From CAVPJW01 sp963705525 (GTDB lineage: Bacteria > Acidobacteriota > Vicinamibacteria > Vicinamibacterales > CAVPJW01), in contig CAVPJW010000001.1 of assembly GCA_963705525.1 (NCBI GenBank), forward strand, positions 1 through 64,000: a stretch of 64,000 nucleotides of DNA. The letters run 5' to 3'. Both the position numbers and the translations under genes were made by a program. Position 1 is the stretch's first letter; each line of letters starts with the position of its first letter. The notes below the pieces were generated by a model, which saw only the letters and a program-made list of their open reading frames with translations, searched no databases and was not told the DNA's origin. This document shows positions 18,765 to 28,601 of the stretch, piece after piece.

Positions 18765-20270
18765 ATGTCTGAGTCCACGACCGCCACGCGCCGCACCACG
18801 TCCTCCGGATCGGCTGCCGACGTCGAGCGCCTGTCCAACTTCATCGGAGGACGATGGATCGCGTCGAGCGCGACTGAATATCTCGACGTGCACAATCCCG
18901 CTCGCGGAACGGTGATTGCCCGCACGCCGCTCTCCACCGCGAAGGACGTTGACGCCGCGGTCGAGGCGGCCCGCAAGGCATTTCCCGCGTGGAGCGAAAC
19001 GCCCCCCATCACGCGCGCTCGGACGATGTTCAAGTTCAAGGCGCTCCTCGAAGAGCACTTCGAGGAGCTCGCCCGCATCGTGACGACCGAGCACGGCAAG
19101 ACGCTCGACGAGTCGCGAGGGAGCGTCCGGCGCGGGATTGAGTGCGTCGAGGTGGCGTGCGGCGCGCCGTCGCTGCTGATGGGATATGGGCTCGAGAACA
19201 TCGCGTCGGGCATCGACTGTCAGGTCGTGCGCCAACCGATCGGTGTCTGCGCCGCGATCGCCCCTTTCAATTTCCCGGCGATGGTGCCGCTCTGGTTCCT
19301 CCCGTTCGCCGTCGTCTCGGGCAACACGTTCATCGTCAAACCGTCGGAGCAGGTGCCGCTCTCGCAAAAGCGCATGTTCGAGCTGCTCGCGCAGTGCGAC
19401 CTTCCCCCCGGTGTGGTCAATCTCGTCAATGGCGGCCGCGAGGTGGTCGAAGCGATCTGCGACCATCCCGGCATTCGCGCGGTATCGTTCGTCGGATCCA
19501 CGCCGGTCGCGCGGTCCGTCTACCAGCGAGGCACACAGGCTGGCAAGCGGGTGCAGGCGCTCGGCGGTGCCAAGAATTTCATTGTGGTCATGCCAGACGC
19601 CGATCTGGATCGGACCATCGGTGTAATTACCGAGTCCTTCTATGGGTGCGCGGGCGAGCGCTGCCTGGCGGGCAGCGTCCTGGTGCCGGTCGGGTCGGCG
19701 TACAGCGGCGCGCGTGAACGACTGGTCGAATCGGCCAAGGCGCTTCGCGTGGGTGATGGGCTCGAACCCGACGTCACGATGGGTCCGGTCATCAGCGGCC
19801 GACATCGCGATCGCGTGAAGGGCTACATCGACAAGGGCGTGAAAGACGGCGCGCGATTGGTCCTCGACGGCCGCAGCATGTCAGTGAACGACAGGCCCGA
19901 CGGGTTTTTCGTCGGCCCGACGATTTTCGATGAGGTGAATCCGGCTTCGGCGATTGGCCGCGAAGAGATTTTCGGGCCCGTCGCGTCGATCTGTGCTGTG
20001 AAGAATCTCGACGAAGCCTTCAAGCTGATGGAGGCGCATCCGAACGCGAATGCCACGTCGATCTTCACGTCGAGCGGCAAGGCCGCGCGCGAGTTCAGCC
20101 ACCGCGCCACGGCGTCGATGGTCGGTGTCAACATCGGCGTGGCCGCTCCGATGGCGTATTTTCCGTTTGGCGGCGCTCGCGACAGCTTTTTCGGGGATCT
20201 CAAGGTCCACGGCCGCGACGCGTTCGAGTTCTATTCGGACAAGAAGGTCACGATTTCGAGGTGGTTCTGA
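18765..20270 (+). CDS. mmsA: CoA-acylating (methyl)malonate-semialdehyde dehydrogenase
   Basis: The 501-residue aldehyde dehydrogenase carries the MmsA features: NFIGGRW near the N-terminus, APFNFPAMVPLWFLPFA, and the catalytic Cys in FYGCAGERCLAGS. It converts malonate or methylmalonate semialdehyde, NAD+ and CoA to acetyl- or propionyl-CoA. A malonate-semialdehyde role fits the pyrimidine-catabolic neighbours, since beta-alanine from uracil is transaminated to this compound; valine or inositol breakdown are the alternatives. The gene is intact, unlike its pathway neighbours. The dihydropyrimidinase follows after a heptad repeat. Confidence 0.9.
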   Translation: MSESTTATRRTTSSGSAADVERLSNFIGGRWIASSATEYLDVHNPARGTVIARTPLSTAKDVDAAVEAARKAFPAWSETPPITRARTMFKFKALLEEHFEELARIVTTEHGKTLDESRGSVRRGIECVEVACGAPSLLMGYGLENIASGIDCQVVRQPIGVCAAIAPFNFPAMVPLWFLPFAVVSGNTFIVKPSEQVPLSQKRMFELLAQCDLPPGVVNLVNGGREVVEAICDHPGIRAVSFVGSTPVARSVYQRGTQAGKRVQALGGAKNFIVVMPDADLDRTIGVITESFYGCAGERCLAGSVLVPVGSAYSGARERLVESAKALRVGDGLEPDVTMGPVISGRHRDRVKGYIDKGVKDGARLVLDGRSMSVNDRPDGFFVGPTIFDEVNPASAIGREEIFGPVASICAVKNLDEAFKLMEAHPNANATSIFTSSGKAAREFSHRATASMVGVNIGVAAPMAYFPFGGARDSFFGDLKVHGRDAFEFYSDKKVTISRWF

Positions 20271-20273
20271 CAA

Positions 20274-20407
20274 CAGGCTTCGGGCTGCTGGCTTCAGGCT
20301 CTAGACCCGAAGCACGAGCCGAGTCACTCGAGTCCACCCCGAACTCTCAGAAGGCGGTTTCCCGTAGCCTGTAGCCCGGAGTCTGAAGCCCGGAGTCTGA
20401 AGCCTGT
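20274..20407. repeat. heptad intergenic repeat, GAAGCCT type
   Basis: Between mmsA and the dihydropyrimidinase lie units related to GGCTTCA on the left and GTAGCCC/GAGTCTGAAGCCC on the right, so the two ends are partly inverted relative to each other. Confidence 0.55.
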
Positions 20408-20408
20408 C

Positions 20409-21783
20409 ATGTCCCTCCTCATCAAGAACGGCACCATCGTCACCGCCACGGACCTCTACAAGGGCGACGTCCTCGTCGAAGGCGAGAAGATCACGACGAT
20501 CGGCCAGTCGCTGAATGTCCCGGCCGATCGCATCATCGATGCGTCGGGCAAGTACGTCCTTCCCGGCGGCATCGATTGTCATACCCATCTCGACATGCCG
20601 TTCGGCGGCACGATGTCGGCCGACGACTTCGAGTCCGGCACGGTGGCCGCGGCCCACGGCGGCACGACGTCGATCGTCGACTTTGCCATCCAGTACAAAG
20701 GGCAGACTCTCCATCACGCGTGGGAAACGTGGATGAAGAAGGCGGACGGCAAGGCCGCCATCGACTACGGCTTCCACATGATCATCACGGACCTGAACGA
20801 TCAGGTCGAGCAGGAGATGGACGCGCTCGTCCGGCAGGGCGTCACGTCGTTCAAGCTCTTCATGGCGTACCCGGGCGTGTTCATGCTGGACGATGCCTCG
20901 ATTTTCAGGGCGCTGCTCCGGACCGGCCAGAACGGCGGCACGATCTGCATGCACGCCGAGAACGGCGGCGTCATCGACGTGCTCGTCAAGAAGGCGCTGG
21001 CAGAAGGGAAGACCGCGCCGAAGTATCACGCGCTGACGCGTCCGGCGCGAGCCGAGGCCGAGGCGACCCACCGCGCGATTGCACTTGTCCGAGATGGCGG
21101 ACGTGCCGATCTATATCGTTCATCTGTCGGCTGCCGAAGCGCTCGAGATGGTGACCGAGGCGCGCGATCGCGGACTGCCGGCGTACGCCGAAACCTGCCC
21201 GCAGTACCTGTTCCTGTCGTATGACAACTATGAAGAACCGGGATTCGAAGGCGCCAAGTATGTGATGAGCCCGCCGCTTCGTGCGAAGGAAACGCAGGAC
21301 CGGCTCTGGCGCGGTCTGGCGTTCAACGATCTCCAGGCAGTCTCAACGGATCACTGCCCCTTCTGCATGAAAGAGCAGAAGGTGCTGGGCCAGGATGATT
21401 TTTCGAAGATCCCGAATGGCGCGCCTGGCATCGAGACACGCATGAGTCTTGTCTACGACGGCGGCGTCCGGGCCGGCAAGATCTCGCTCAATCGTTTCGT
21501 CGAGCTCACGTCCACCTCGCCGGCGAAGATCTTCGGGCTCTTTCCAAGGAAGGGAACGATCGCGCCAGGCTCTGACGCGGATCTGGTCATCTTCGATCCG
21601 ACGCAAAAGCTCACGCTCTCCGCGAAGACCCTCCACATGAAGGTCGACTACAACCCGTACGAGGGGCGCGAGGTCACCGGTGTCAGCGAGACGGTCATCT
21701 CGCGCGGCCGCGTGATCGTCGATGAAGGCCGATTCGTCGGGCGCGCCGGGTCCGGTCAGTTCATCAAGCGCAGCGCTCGTTAG
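20409..21783 (+). pseudogene. dihydropyrimidinase/hydantoinase with one frameshift
   Basis: Two frames joined near 21086 give a full-length cyclic amidohydrolase of about 458 residues. Metal ligands are visible in DCHTHLDMPF, the carboxylated lysine in SFKLFMAYPG, CMHAENGG, VHLSAAEAL and the final STDHCPF Asp-His pair. It opens dihydrouracil or hydantoin rings, step two of the reductive pyrimidine route. The break is one extra T in GCACTTGTCC; removing it restores IALSEMADVPIYIVHLS exactly. The gene may therefore be intact in the organism. Confidence 0.85.
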
Positions 21784-21791
21784 GTTTCTCA

Positions 21792-22964
21792 ATGCGGACG
21801 AGTCGCCTCGCGGGGTCGCTCGCGTTTCTCCTGTCGGCGGCGCTCTCGCTGGGGGCCGGCAGCTGCAATCCATCGGATACCGAACCGACCACACCGACGA
21901 CGCCACCACCGCCGTCCACGCCTGCCGAAGTCTTCACCACAGCCGACGGCATCCGGTTTTCCGTCGAAACGGTGGTCACGCGTCTGCAGATTCCCTGGAG
22001 TCTCGCATTTGCGCCTGACGGGCGGCTTTTCGTCACCGAGCGGCCCGGACGTGTGCGAGTCGTTCAGGCGGGCCAGTTGCTGCCCACACCCGCGCTGACC
22101 CTGACCGACGTCAATGTCGACGGCGAAGCGGGCGCCCTGGGGTTGACGCTTCACCCGCGGTTTTCGGAAAACCATCTCGTGTATCTGGTGTATACCGCGC
22201 GGCGCGGTGACGGCAGCGCGGTCAACCGCCTCGTGCGATACCGAGACGTCAACAGCACACTGGCGGAACGCGCCGTCCTGCTCGACGACATTCCGGCGGC
22301 GTCGATCCACGACGGTTCGCGCGTCCGCTTCGGGCCGGACGGCAAGCTCTACATGACGATGGGTGATGCGGCCGAGCCGTCGGTGGCGCAGGATCTTGCG
22401 TCGCTCAACGGTAAGATTCTGAGGCTCAACGAGGACGGCACAACGCCTCGCGACAATCCCTTCTCGTCACCAGTCCACACGTACGGTCATCGCAATCCTC
22501 AAGGGATCGACTGGCATCCCTCGAGCGGCGACCTGTGGGAAACCGAACACGGCGCCACCGGCAACGACGAGGTCAATCAGATCGTCGCCGGTCGCAACTA
22601 CGGGTGGCCCGAGATCGAAGGCCGTCAGAGCCGCTCCGGCATGCAGACGCCGGTCCTGCTGTTCGACCCGTCCATCGCGCCATCGGGCGCGTCGTTCTAT
22701 CGTGGAGCCGCATTCCCCGGTTTCCAGAACAACTTCTTTTTCGGCGCGCTCAGGGGCACGCACGTTCACCGGGTGCGGTTCGACCCGGGCAATCCGCGGC
22801 GGGTCGTGGCGGACGAGCGGCTGCTCGAGGGCCGGTTCGGGAGGATTCGTGACGTCGTACCCGGCCCCGACGGCGCGCTGTATTTCTGCACGAGCAACCG
22901 CGACGGCCGCGGAAATCCAGTGGCGGACGATGACCGGATCGCCCGCATCGTCCCGGCGCGCTAG
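21792..22964 (+). CDS. PQQ-dependent sugar dehydrogenase (glucose/sorbosone dehydrogenase) lipoprotein
   Basis: The 390-residue protein has a lipoprotein signal ending GAGSC and a Thr/Pro-rich linker, then a six-bladed propeller of the GSDH family. Visible motifs are IPWSLAFAPDGRLFVTERPGRV, HPRFSENHLVYL, HDGSRVRFGPDGKLYM and YGHRNPQGIDWHP. It probably oxidises aldose sugars in the periplasm with PQQ. It starts 9 bases after the dihydropyrimidinase stop. Confidence 0.87.
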   Translation: MRTSRLAGSLAFLLSAALSLGAGSCNPSDTEPTTPTTPPPPSTPAEVFTTADGIRFSVETVVTRLQIPWSLAFAPDGRLFVTERPGRVRVVQAGQLLPTPALTLTDVNVDGEAGALGLTLHPRFSENHLVYLVYTARRGDGSAVNRLVRYRDVNSTLAERAVLLDDIPAASIHDGSRVRFGPDGKLYMTMGDAAEPSVAQDLASLNGKILRLNEDGTTPRDNPFSSPVHTYGHRNPQGIDWHPSSGDLWETEHGATGNDEVNQIVAGRNYGWPEIEGRQSRSGMQTPVLLFDPSIAPSGASFYRGAAFPGFQNNFFFGALRGTHVHRVRFDPGNPRRVVADERLLEGRFGRIRDVVPGPDGALYFCTSNRDGRGNPVADDDRIARIVPAR

Positions 22965-23041
22965 CTAAGAACTGAGAACAAAGCACTAAGAACTGACTCG
23001 GAGTCCTCCCCAGTTCTTTGTGCTTCGTGCTTTGTTCTTAG
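22965..23041. terminator. 31-bp inverted repeat between convergent genes, possible bidirectional terminator
   Basis: Arms at 22965-22995 and 23011-23041 are near-perfect inverted copies separated by 15 bases, lying exactly between the stops of the converging dehydrogenase and amidohydrolase genes. Each arm is a CTAAGAA-type heptad array, related to 3654-3684. The right arm reads into the stop codon of the amidohydrolase. Confidence 0.6.
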
Positions 23042-24750
23042 GTGCTCTGCTTCGGATACACCGTCTTCCCTCCGACCACTGTCCGATTGACCTTGATGTC
23101 TTTGATCGTGTCGGGGTCGACGTCGTGAGGATCTTTCTCCAGCATCACGAAGTCGGCGAGCTTGCCGGCCGTGACGGACCCCTTTGTCTTTTCCTCGTAT
23201 GACGCGTGCGCGCCGTTGATCGTGGCGATCCGGATTGCCTCGTCAACGGACACCTTCTGGTTCGGCCCCCATTCGCGCCCCGCATAGTCCTTGCGCGTCA
23301 CCATGCTCTGGATGGCCATCAAGGGCTCGAAGGGACCCGGCTCGTAGTCTGAGGCGCCAGGCACTGGAATGCCGTAGTCCAGGAACGAGCGGTGGGCGAA
23401 CATCCACTGCATCTTGTCGGGACCGTACTCCTTCCATTTTTCGCCATGGTAATAGACGTAGGTCCAGAACGGCGTCGGAATCGAACCGGTCGCCTTGATG
23501 CGCTTGAGAAGATCCGGGTTGACGAGAGAGCAGTGCTCGATCCGGTGGCGTCGATCTGGATGCGGCCATTTCTCGAGCACGCGCTCGTAGGCCTTGAGCA
23601 CCATGTCGATGGTCACGTCGCCATTGGCGTGAATCCCCACCTGGAATCCGTGCCGGTGCGCGTCTTCGACACCCTCGTGAATCTCGTCCTGGGTCATCGT
23701 CAGGATGCCGTAATCGTCCTTGCCGACGTACGGCGTGCTCATGCGCATCGTGCGCTCTGAAGCCGAACCGTCAGCGACGAACTTGACCCCGCCGATGCGC
23801 ACGAACTCGTTCCCGAGGCCGGTGTAGATCCCGGCGGCCTTGTAGTTCTGCAGCATGCCGCTCCACACCATGATGTAGGAGCGATGGCGCAGATCGCCGG
23901 CGTGATAGGTGTCCTGGTAGGCGATGATCTGCTCGCGGCTCGCGCTGGCATCGTGCACTGTTGTCAGGCCGGTCGCCGTCAGCAGCTCCGAGATGTATTT
24001 CATGCCGGCTCTCGCCCGGTCGCGCTGCTGCTCGGGCGTGAACTCTTCGAACTTCCCTACCTTGTCGAAGACCTCCCTGGCGAGCTCTGCTACCCGTCCC
24101 GTCAGTTCGCCCGATTCGTCGCGCATGAAGCGCCCACCCTTTGGATCGGGCGTCGTCTTGGTGATGTTCGCGAGCTCGAGCGCCTTGGAGTTGTACCAGG
24201 ACGTATGGCCGCCGCGGTGGTTGACCACGATGGGGTGCTGGGTCGAGACCTGGTCGAGGTCCTGTCGATTGAGCGAACGACCCTCTTTCACCTTGGTGTC
24301 GTCGAACATGGAGCCGACGATCCAGTAGCCAGGCGGCGTCGATCCCGCCTTCTTGCGCAGCGCGTCCTGAATTTCGGTGATGCTCCGAAGGTTGGTGTTC
24401 ACGCCGTAGAGTTCTGCGACGCCGCTTGGATGGCAATGAGCGTCGATGAAGCCCGGCGTGACGGTCATGCCGGCGCCATCGATGACCTGCGTGCGCGATG
24501 AGGCGAGGTTTCGAATGTCGCTCGTCGTTCCGACCGCCAGGAAGCGGCCGTCTTTGACGGCGAACGCCTCTGCGCGGGGCATCGCCGGGTCTATCGTGTA
24601 GACCCTGGCGTTGACGACGGCGAGGTCGGGTTCGCGGCTTCCACTTGCAGGCGCCTGTGCTGCTTCGAGCGTGGGAACGTCACGAATGCCAAAGGCGCCC
24701 GCGACCAGCGCACCCATTCCGAGAAATTCACCACGAGTGTATTTGGGCAT
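23038..24750 (-). CDS. YtcJ-like metal-dependent amidohydrolase, exported
   Basis: The 570-residue protein starts with a Tat/Sec-like leader (EFLGMGALVAGAFG) and then an amidohydrolase_3 fold: DAHCHPSG metal-ligand motif, NHRGGHTSWYNSKAL, GIHANGDVTIDMVL and RIEHCSL. Members hydrolyse amides of unknown or varied substrates. It neighbours an NHL-repeat gene on the same strand, 66 bases upstream. Confidence 0.85.
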   Translation of the reverse strand: MPKYTRGEFLGMGALVAGAFGIRDVPTLEAAQAPASGSREPDLAVVNARVYTIDPAMPRAEAFAVKDGRFLAVGTTSDIRNLASSRTQVIDGAGMTVTPGFIDAHCHPSGVAELYGVNTNLRSITEIQDALRKKAGSTPPGYWIVGSMFDDTKVKEGRSLNRQDLDQVSTQHPIVVNHRGGHTSWYNSKALELANITKTTPDPKGGRFMRDESGELTGRVAELAREVFDKVGKFEEFTPEQQRDRARAGMKYISELLTATGLTTVHDASASREQIIAYQDTYHAGDLRHRSYIMVWSGMLQNYKAAGIYTGLGNEFVRIGGVKFVADGSASERTMRMSTPYVGKDDYGILTMTQDEIHEGVEDAHRHGFQVGIHANGDVTIDMVLKAYERVLEKWPHPDRRHRIEHCSLVNPDLLKRIKATGSIPTPFWTYVYYHGEKWKEYGPDKMQWMFAHRSFLDYGIPVPGASDYEPGPFEPLMAIQSMVTRKDYAGREWGPNQKVSVDEAIRIATINGAHASYEEKTKGSVTAGKLADFVMLEKDPHDVDPDTIKDIKVNRTVVGGKTVYPKQST

Positions 24751-24816
24751 GAAGCCTCCTCGTGCCGCGTGTGGGCACGTCCAACGGGCGGATTATAGTC
24801 CGGTTCAACGAAGGCC

Positions 24817-25956
24817 TCAGCCCGCGATCTTCATCAGAGGCGGCGCGATGATCCTGGCCGGATCGACGCCCTTCTTCGGCTGAAACTTCTGCGGCCGACC
24901 ACCGAACGTCTCGGCGGTGTACAGATTGCCGTCAGTATCCACGTGGAACTGGTGCACGCCCCAGAATCCGCCGGGGAACGTGCCGTATGTCCCCCAGGAA
25001 TACAGAAACTTTCCATTGAGATCGTACTTGAGGAATTTATTGGTCACACCATCGGCCACCCAGAGGTGTTGATCGTTTGTGATCATGATGTGGTACGGCT
25101 GGCGGATGCGGTCCCATTCGTCGAGATATTTGCCGTTCTCGTCGAAGATCTGAATGCGGCTGTTCGACCGATCGGCCACGTAGACGCGGCGCCGGCCGTC
25201 GATGTCGATCGAATGAGGCAGGTTGAACTGCGATGGTCCTTTGCCCTTCGTGCCCCACGCCAGCAGATATTTCCCGGTGCGGTCGAACTTGACGACGCGC
25301 GTGTTGACGTAGCCGTCGCTGATGAAGAACGTGCCGTCCGGCAGGAACGCGATGTCGGTCGGACGTCCAAAGTGCTTGTCGTCTTCGCCCTTCACGCCTG
25401 CTTCGCCGAGCGTCATCACCAGCGTCTTGCCATCATGCGTGAATTTGAACACCTGCTGGCGTTCGTCGTCGATCACCCACACATGCTTGTCGGGATCGTA
25501 CGGACTGATCTTGACCTTGTGCGGACCGCGGCCGCCTTCGAACAGATGATCGTGCTGAGTCCACGACTCGAGCAGCTTGCCCTGGCCGTCCACGACGAGG
25601 ATGCAATTGGTGAGCCGCGGCTCGCGGCTCGTGGCCGAAATAGGCATGCGGGGCGACTGGAACAGGGCGTTCTGTCTCGTGCCGGGCGGATAGATCGACG
25701 AGATGCCGGGAGCCTCGAGCGACTTGGTCGGGAGCTCGCCCCTCTGCAGGATGAAGATGCGATTCGGCGATTCCGCGAAGATGCCGCCCTGAGAGCCCCA
25801 CGTGTAGCCTTCATGGCCGAGCGACTGCGGCCAGCCCTCGACGACATCGTACGGTCCCGTTTCGTCCTCGCCGCCCTTGTCCTGGGCCAGTCCATGTAGA
25901 CTGATCAGCAGCGCCGCCGCGACCATCGTCACCATCAACCGTCGCCCTCGACTCAT
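24817..25956 (-). CDS. secreted NHL-repeat beta-propeller protein
   Basis: The product has about 379 residues with a signal peptide (VTMVAAALLISLHGLAQ) and six NHL-type blades, for example GRPTDIAFLPDGTFFISDGY, FNLPHSIDIDGRRRVYVADR and PYHIMITNDQHLWVADG. It resembles the peptidylglycine-lyase-like propellers of soil bacteria, but a function is not assured. The start at 25956 is chosen because GGGAGGA lies just upstream and the signal peptide follows; the frame runs open to 26043. Head-to-head with the gene at 26024. Confidence 0.8.
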   Translation of the reverse strand: MSRGRRLMVTMVAAALLISLHGLAQDKGGEDETGPYDVVEGWPQSLGHEGYTWGSQGGIFAESPNRIFILQRGELPTKSLEAPGISSIYPPGTRQNALFQSPRMPISATSREPRLTNCILVVDGQGKLLESWTQHDHLFEGGRGPHKVKISPYDPDKHVWVIDDERQQVFKFTHDGKTLVMTLGEAGVKGEDDKHFGRPTDIAFLPDGTFFISDGYVNTRVVKFDRTGKYLLAWGTKGKGPSQFNLPHSIDIDGRRRVYVADRSNSRIQIFDENGKYLDEWDRIRQPYHIMITNDQHLWVADGVTNKFLKYDLNGKFLYSWGTYGTFPGGFWGVHQFHVDTDGNLYTAETFGGRPQKFQPKKGVDPARIIAPPLMKIAG

Positions 25957-26023
25957 GACATCCTCCCGGAGACTCGGACCCCTGCGATTCGGTGACATTC
26001 TATTCAGATCGCGGGCGATTGAC

Positions 26024-26461
26024 ATGTTGGTTGGCGTCGCCATCGTCGCGGGAGGCCTGAGTCTGGCGGCGCGCGCGCCCGCTCAGCCTGCGCGCGTCAC
26101 GTGCACGGTGCCGAACGATGCGGACCAGCGTGCGTTCACGCTCGTGGGTCCAGAGACCGGCGGCGACACGCCGTGGGTCCTCTCATTTCAGAACAAAGCC
26201 ATCGCTCCGCGTACGATCCGCGTCAAGCTCGCAGGGGCCAAACCGGCGATTGCGCCAGGTGAAGCGAGCCTGGCGTTCAAAACCGCGAATGGCGGCATCA
26301 TGGTGGATCTCAAGGCCAACGAGCGGCTGGGCACGCTCGATGTGTACGTCAGCTACGAGCTGGAAGTGAACGTCGATCCGGAAATGACGCCGGACGTCGA
26401 TCTCATGAACACTGACGGCCCCGTGGCTGTGGTCTGCGAGGTCGTGGCCGCGAAACCTTAG
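26024..26461 (+). CDS. secreted hypothetical protein, beta-sandwich-like
   Basis: The 145-residue product has a signal peptide (GVAIVAGGLSLAARAPAQ) and a beta-rich mature part with two cysteines (TCTVPN and VVCEVV). I do not recognise a family. The upstream extension of the frame overlaps the start of the divergent NHL gene, so the ATG at 26024 is preferred. Confidence 0.6.
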   Translation: MLVGVAIVAGGLSLAARAPAQPARVTCTVPNDADQRAFTLVGPETGGDTPWVLSFQNKAIAPRTIRVKLAGAKPAIAPGEASLAFKTANGGIMVDLKANERLGTLDVYVSYELEVNVDPEMTPDVDLMNTDGPVAVVCEVVAAKP

Positions 26462-26587
26462 TCCCGCGCGAACCTCTTTCCGCTTTCGGTCGGCAATCTC
26501 AGATCCCCCGACGTATAATCCGCGGACCTTCGGCCACGCCGTTCGTCTTCGCCTCGCGATGTCCTTCGCGCGGCAACAGGAACCGTC

Positions 26588-27910
26588 ATGCCAGAGCTGA
26601 AACGGGAACTGACCGGGTTCGATCTCACGATGGTCGCGATAGGGGGAACGATCGGGGCCGGAATCTTCGGTACGCCGGCGGCCATTGCGAACGCTCTGCC
26701 GGCGGCGCCGTGGATCCTTCTGGTCTGGTTTGTCGGCGGGGTGATGGCAATCTGCGGCGCGCTGACGTTCGCAGAGCTCGGGGCGATGATGCCCCGGGCG
26801 GGCGGCGTCTACGTGTATCTGACGGAAGCCTTCGGGGGACTGGTTGGTTTTCTGTACGGCTGGGCGTACTTCCTGGTTGTGAACACGGGCGGTCTTGCGG
26901 CCATCTGCGTGCTGTTCGCGACGTACTTCGGGTATTTCGTCGAGCTCGGACCCGCTGGACTCAAGCTCGTTGCGATCGCGGGCATTATCTTTCTGACGAT
27001 CGTCAATGTGCTCGGCGTGAAGGCCGGCGGCATCTTTTCTGACGTGTTCACCGTCCTCAAGCTCTTCGGCATCGCATTCGTGATTCTGGTCGGACTCGTC
27101 TGGGGCTCGAGCAGCGTGACGGACTTCACGTCGCCGCTCCCGCCAGGGTTCGGCAGCGTCCCCAGTGCGTTTGCCGTCGCACTGATTGGCGCGATCTTCT
27201 CGTACGGCGGATGGCAGCACGCAACGTTTCTAGCCGGTGAAGCCAAGGATCCCAAACGCACGCTCCCGACCGCTATGATCCTCGGGGCAGGATCGGTCAT
27301 GGGTATCTACCTGCTGGCCAATGTCGCGTACCTTTTTCTCCTGACGCCGTCGCAGATCGGCGGCTCGCCCCGCGTTGCGGCCGACGCGATAGGCACCGTG
27401 CTGGGCGCCAGGGGCGCGACCATCATCGCCCTGGTGATCTTCGTCTCGACATTCGGCACGGCCGGTATCTACACCTTGACCGCGCCGCGCATCTACTACG
27501 CGATGGCCAAGGACGACGCCTTCTTTCGCAAGGTGGCCGAGGTGCATCCGAAGTACCGCACGCCGGCGTTTGCCATCATCTTTCAGTCGGTCTGGGTGAT
27601 CGTCCTCATCCTCTTCTGGGGGACGTTCGAGAATCTCATTTCCTACGTCGTGTTCACCGACGGAATCTTCTTTGCCCTCGCGGCGGCGACGCTCTTCATC
27701 TTCCGCGCCCGTCAGCCCGATGCGCCGCGTCCATATCGGACGCTCGGCTACCCGCTGACGCCGCTCCTCTTCATTGCCATCGAAATCTGGTTCGTGGCCA
27801 ACCTGCTCATCAGCCGGCCAGCGCAGGCGTGGGCGGGGCTGTTGATGCTCGGGCTCGGCGTTCCTGTCTATTACTACTGGAAGGGCCGCGCCCGGCGGGC
27901 CCAGAGCTAA
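26588..27910 (+). CDS. APC-family amino acid permease
   Basis: The 440-residue protein has about 12 membrane helices and the APC N-terminal signature GFDLTMVAIGGTIGAGIFGTP. It should import amino acids or related amines by symport or exchange. The last codons (AQS, then TAA) are encoded within a REP-like hairpin, with the stop codon in the loop. Confidence 0.87.
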   Translation: MPELKRELTGFDLTMVAIGGTIGAGIFGTPAAIANALPAAPWILLVWFVGGVMAICGALTFAELGAMMPRAGGVYVYLTEAFGGLVGFLYGWAYFLVVNTGGLAAICVLFATYFGYFVELGPAGLKLVAIAGIIFLTIVNVLGVKAGGIFSDVFTVLKLFGIAFVILVGLVWGSSSVTDFTSPLPPGFGSVPSAFAVALIGAIFSYGGWQHATFLAGEAKDPKRTLPTAMILGAGSVMGIYLLANVAYLFLLTPSQIGGSPRVAADAIGTVLGARGATIIALVIFVSTFGTAGIYTLTAPRIYYAMAKDDAFFRKVAEVHPKYRTPAFAIIFQSVWVIVLILFWGTFENLISYVVFTDGIFFALAAATLFIFRARQPDAPRPYRTLGYPLTPLLFIAIEIWFVANLLISRPAQAWAGLLMLGLGVPVYYYWKGRARRAQS

Positions 27911-27920
27911 GGCTCTGGGC
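27899..27920. repeat. REP-like hairpin overlapping a stop codon
   Basis: GCCCAGAGC and GCTCTGGGC form a 9-bp stem around the TAA stop of the APC permease, followed by TAC. It resembles the hairpins at 57880 and 28022 and may act as a terminator. Confidence 0.6.
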
Positions 27921-28021
27921 TACATCAGCCACGAAACACAACAATCGGCCGCTTCGACACGGCGGTTGGTGGGCCAAACTGTTGGGTCTGGCGAGTCGAC
28001 GTGAATGCACGTGGTATGTAG

Positions 28022-28041
28022 GCCAGACCATCAGGTCTGGC
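28022..28041. repeat. REP-like hairpin
   Basis: GCCAGACC and GGTCTGGC form a perfect 8-bp stem with an ATCA loop just upstream of the acetyltransferase start, in the opposite orientation to the other copies of this family. Confidence 0.6.
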
Positions 28042-28051
28042 ACGCTTTGCG

Positions 28052-28567
28052 ATGCGCGAAATCAAAACCGAGAGACTCGTGTTGACTCCGATGGGCGCCG
28101 GTGATGCCGAAGAATTGCATCGCGTGTGGACCCATCCCGCGGTGCGCAAGTATCTGTGGGACGACCGACTGCTGGAGCTGCAGGAGACCAGAGCCGCGAT
28201 CGACACGAGCAACCGGACCTTCGCATCGCGCGGCTTCGGCCTGTGGGCGGCCCGTCTGCATCCCAAGCGCCAGATGGTCGGGTTCGGCGGCTTCTGGTGC
28301 TTTCGAGACGAGACTGACCCCGAGCTCCTGTATGCACTCGCCGAGGATTTTCGTGGTATCGGCCTGGCGACCGAGATGGCCGCGGCGTTCATCGCGTACG
28401 CCTTCGAGACGCTCGGGTTCCGCGTAATTCGCGCCAGCACCGACGTCAGCAACGTCGAGTCGATCGGGGTCATGGAGCGCGCCGGCATGAAGTTCGAGCG
28501 GCGCGCAGTCGTCCACGGTCTCGATACCCTGTATTATCTGATCGAGCGATCAGAAGCTGGTCGCTGA
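28052..28567 (+). CDS. RimJ/RimL-type GNAT acetyltransferase
   Basis: The 171-residue protein starts with the typical REIKTERLVLTPM strand, has the acetyl-CoA motif DFRGIGLATEMAAAFI and ends with a VMERAGMKFERRAV segment. It is in the ribosomal-protein-like acetyltransferase branch; the actual acceptor is unknown. It is followed by the serine hydrolase gene 34 bases later. Confidence 0.85.
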   Translation: MREIKTERLVLTPMGAGDAEELHRVWTHPAVRKYLWDDRLLELQETRAAIDTSNRTFASRGFGLWAARLHPKRQMVGFGGFWCFRDETDPELLYALAEDFRGIGLATEMAAAFIAYAFETLGFRVIRASTDVSNVESIGVMERAGMKFERRAVVHGLDTLYYLIERSEAGR

Positions 28568-28601
28568 ACCCACGTCAATTCACCAGCGAGGGCTCCCGTC
28601 G

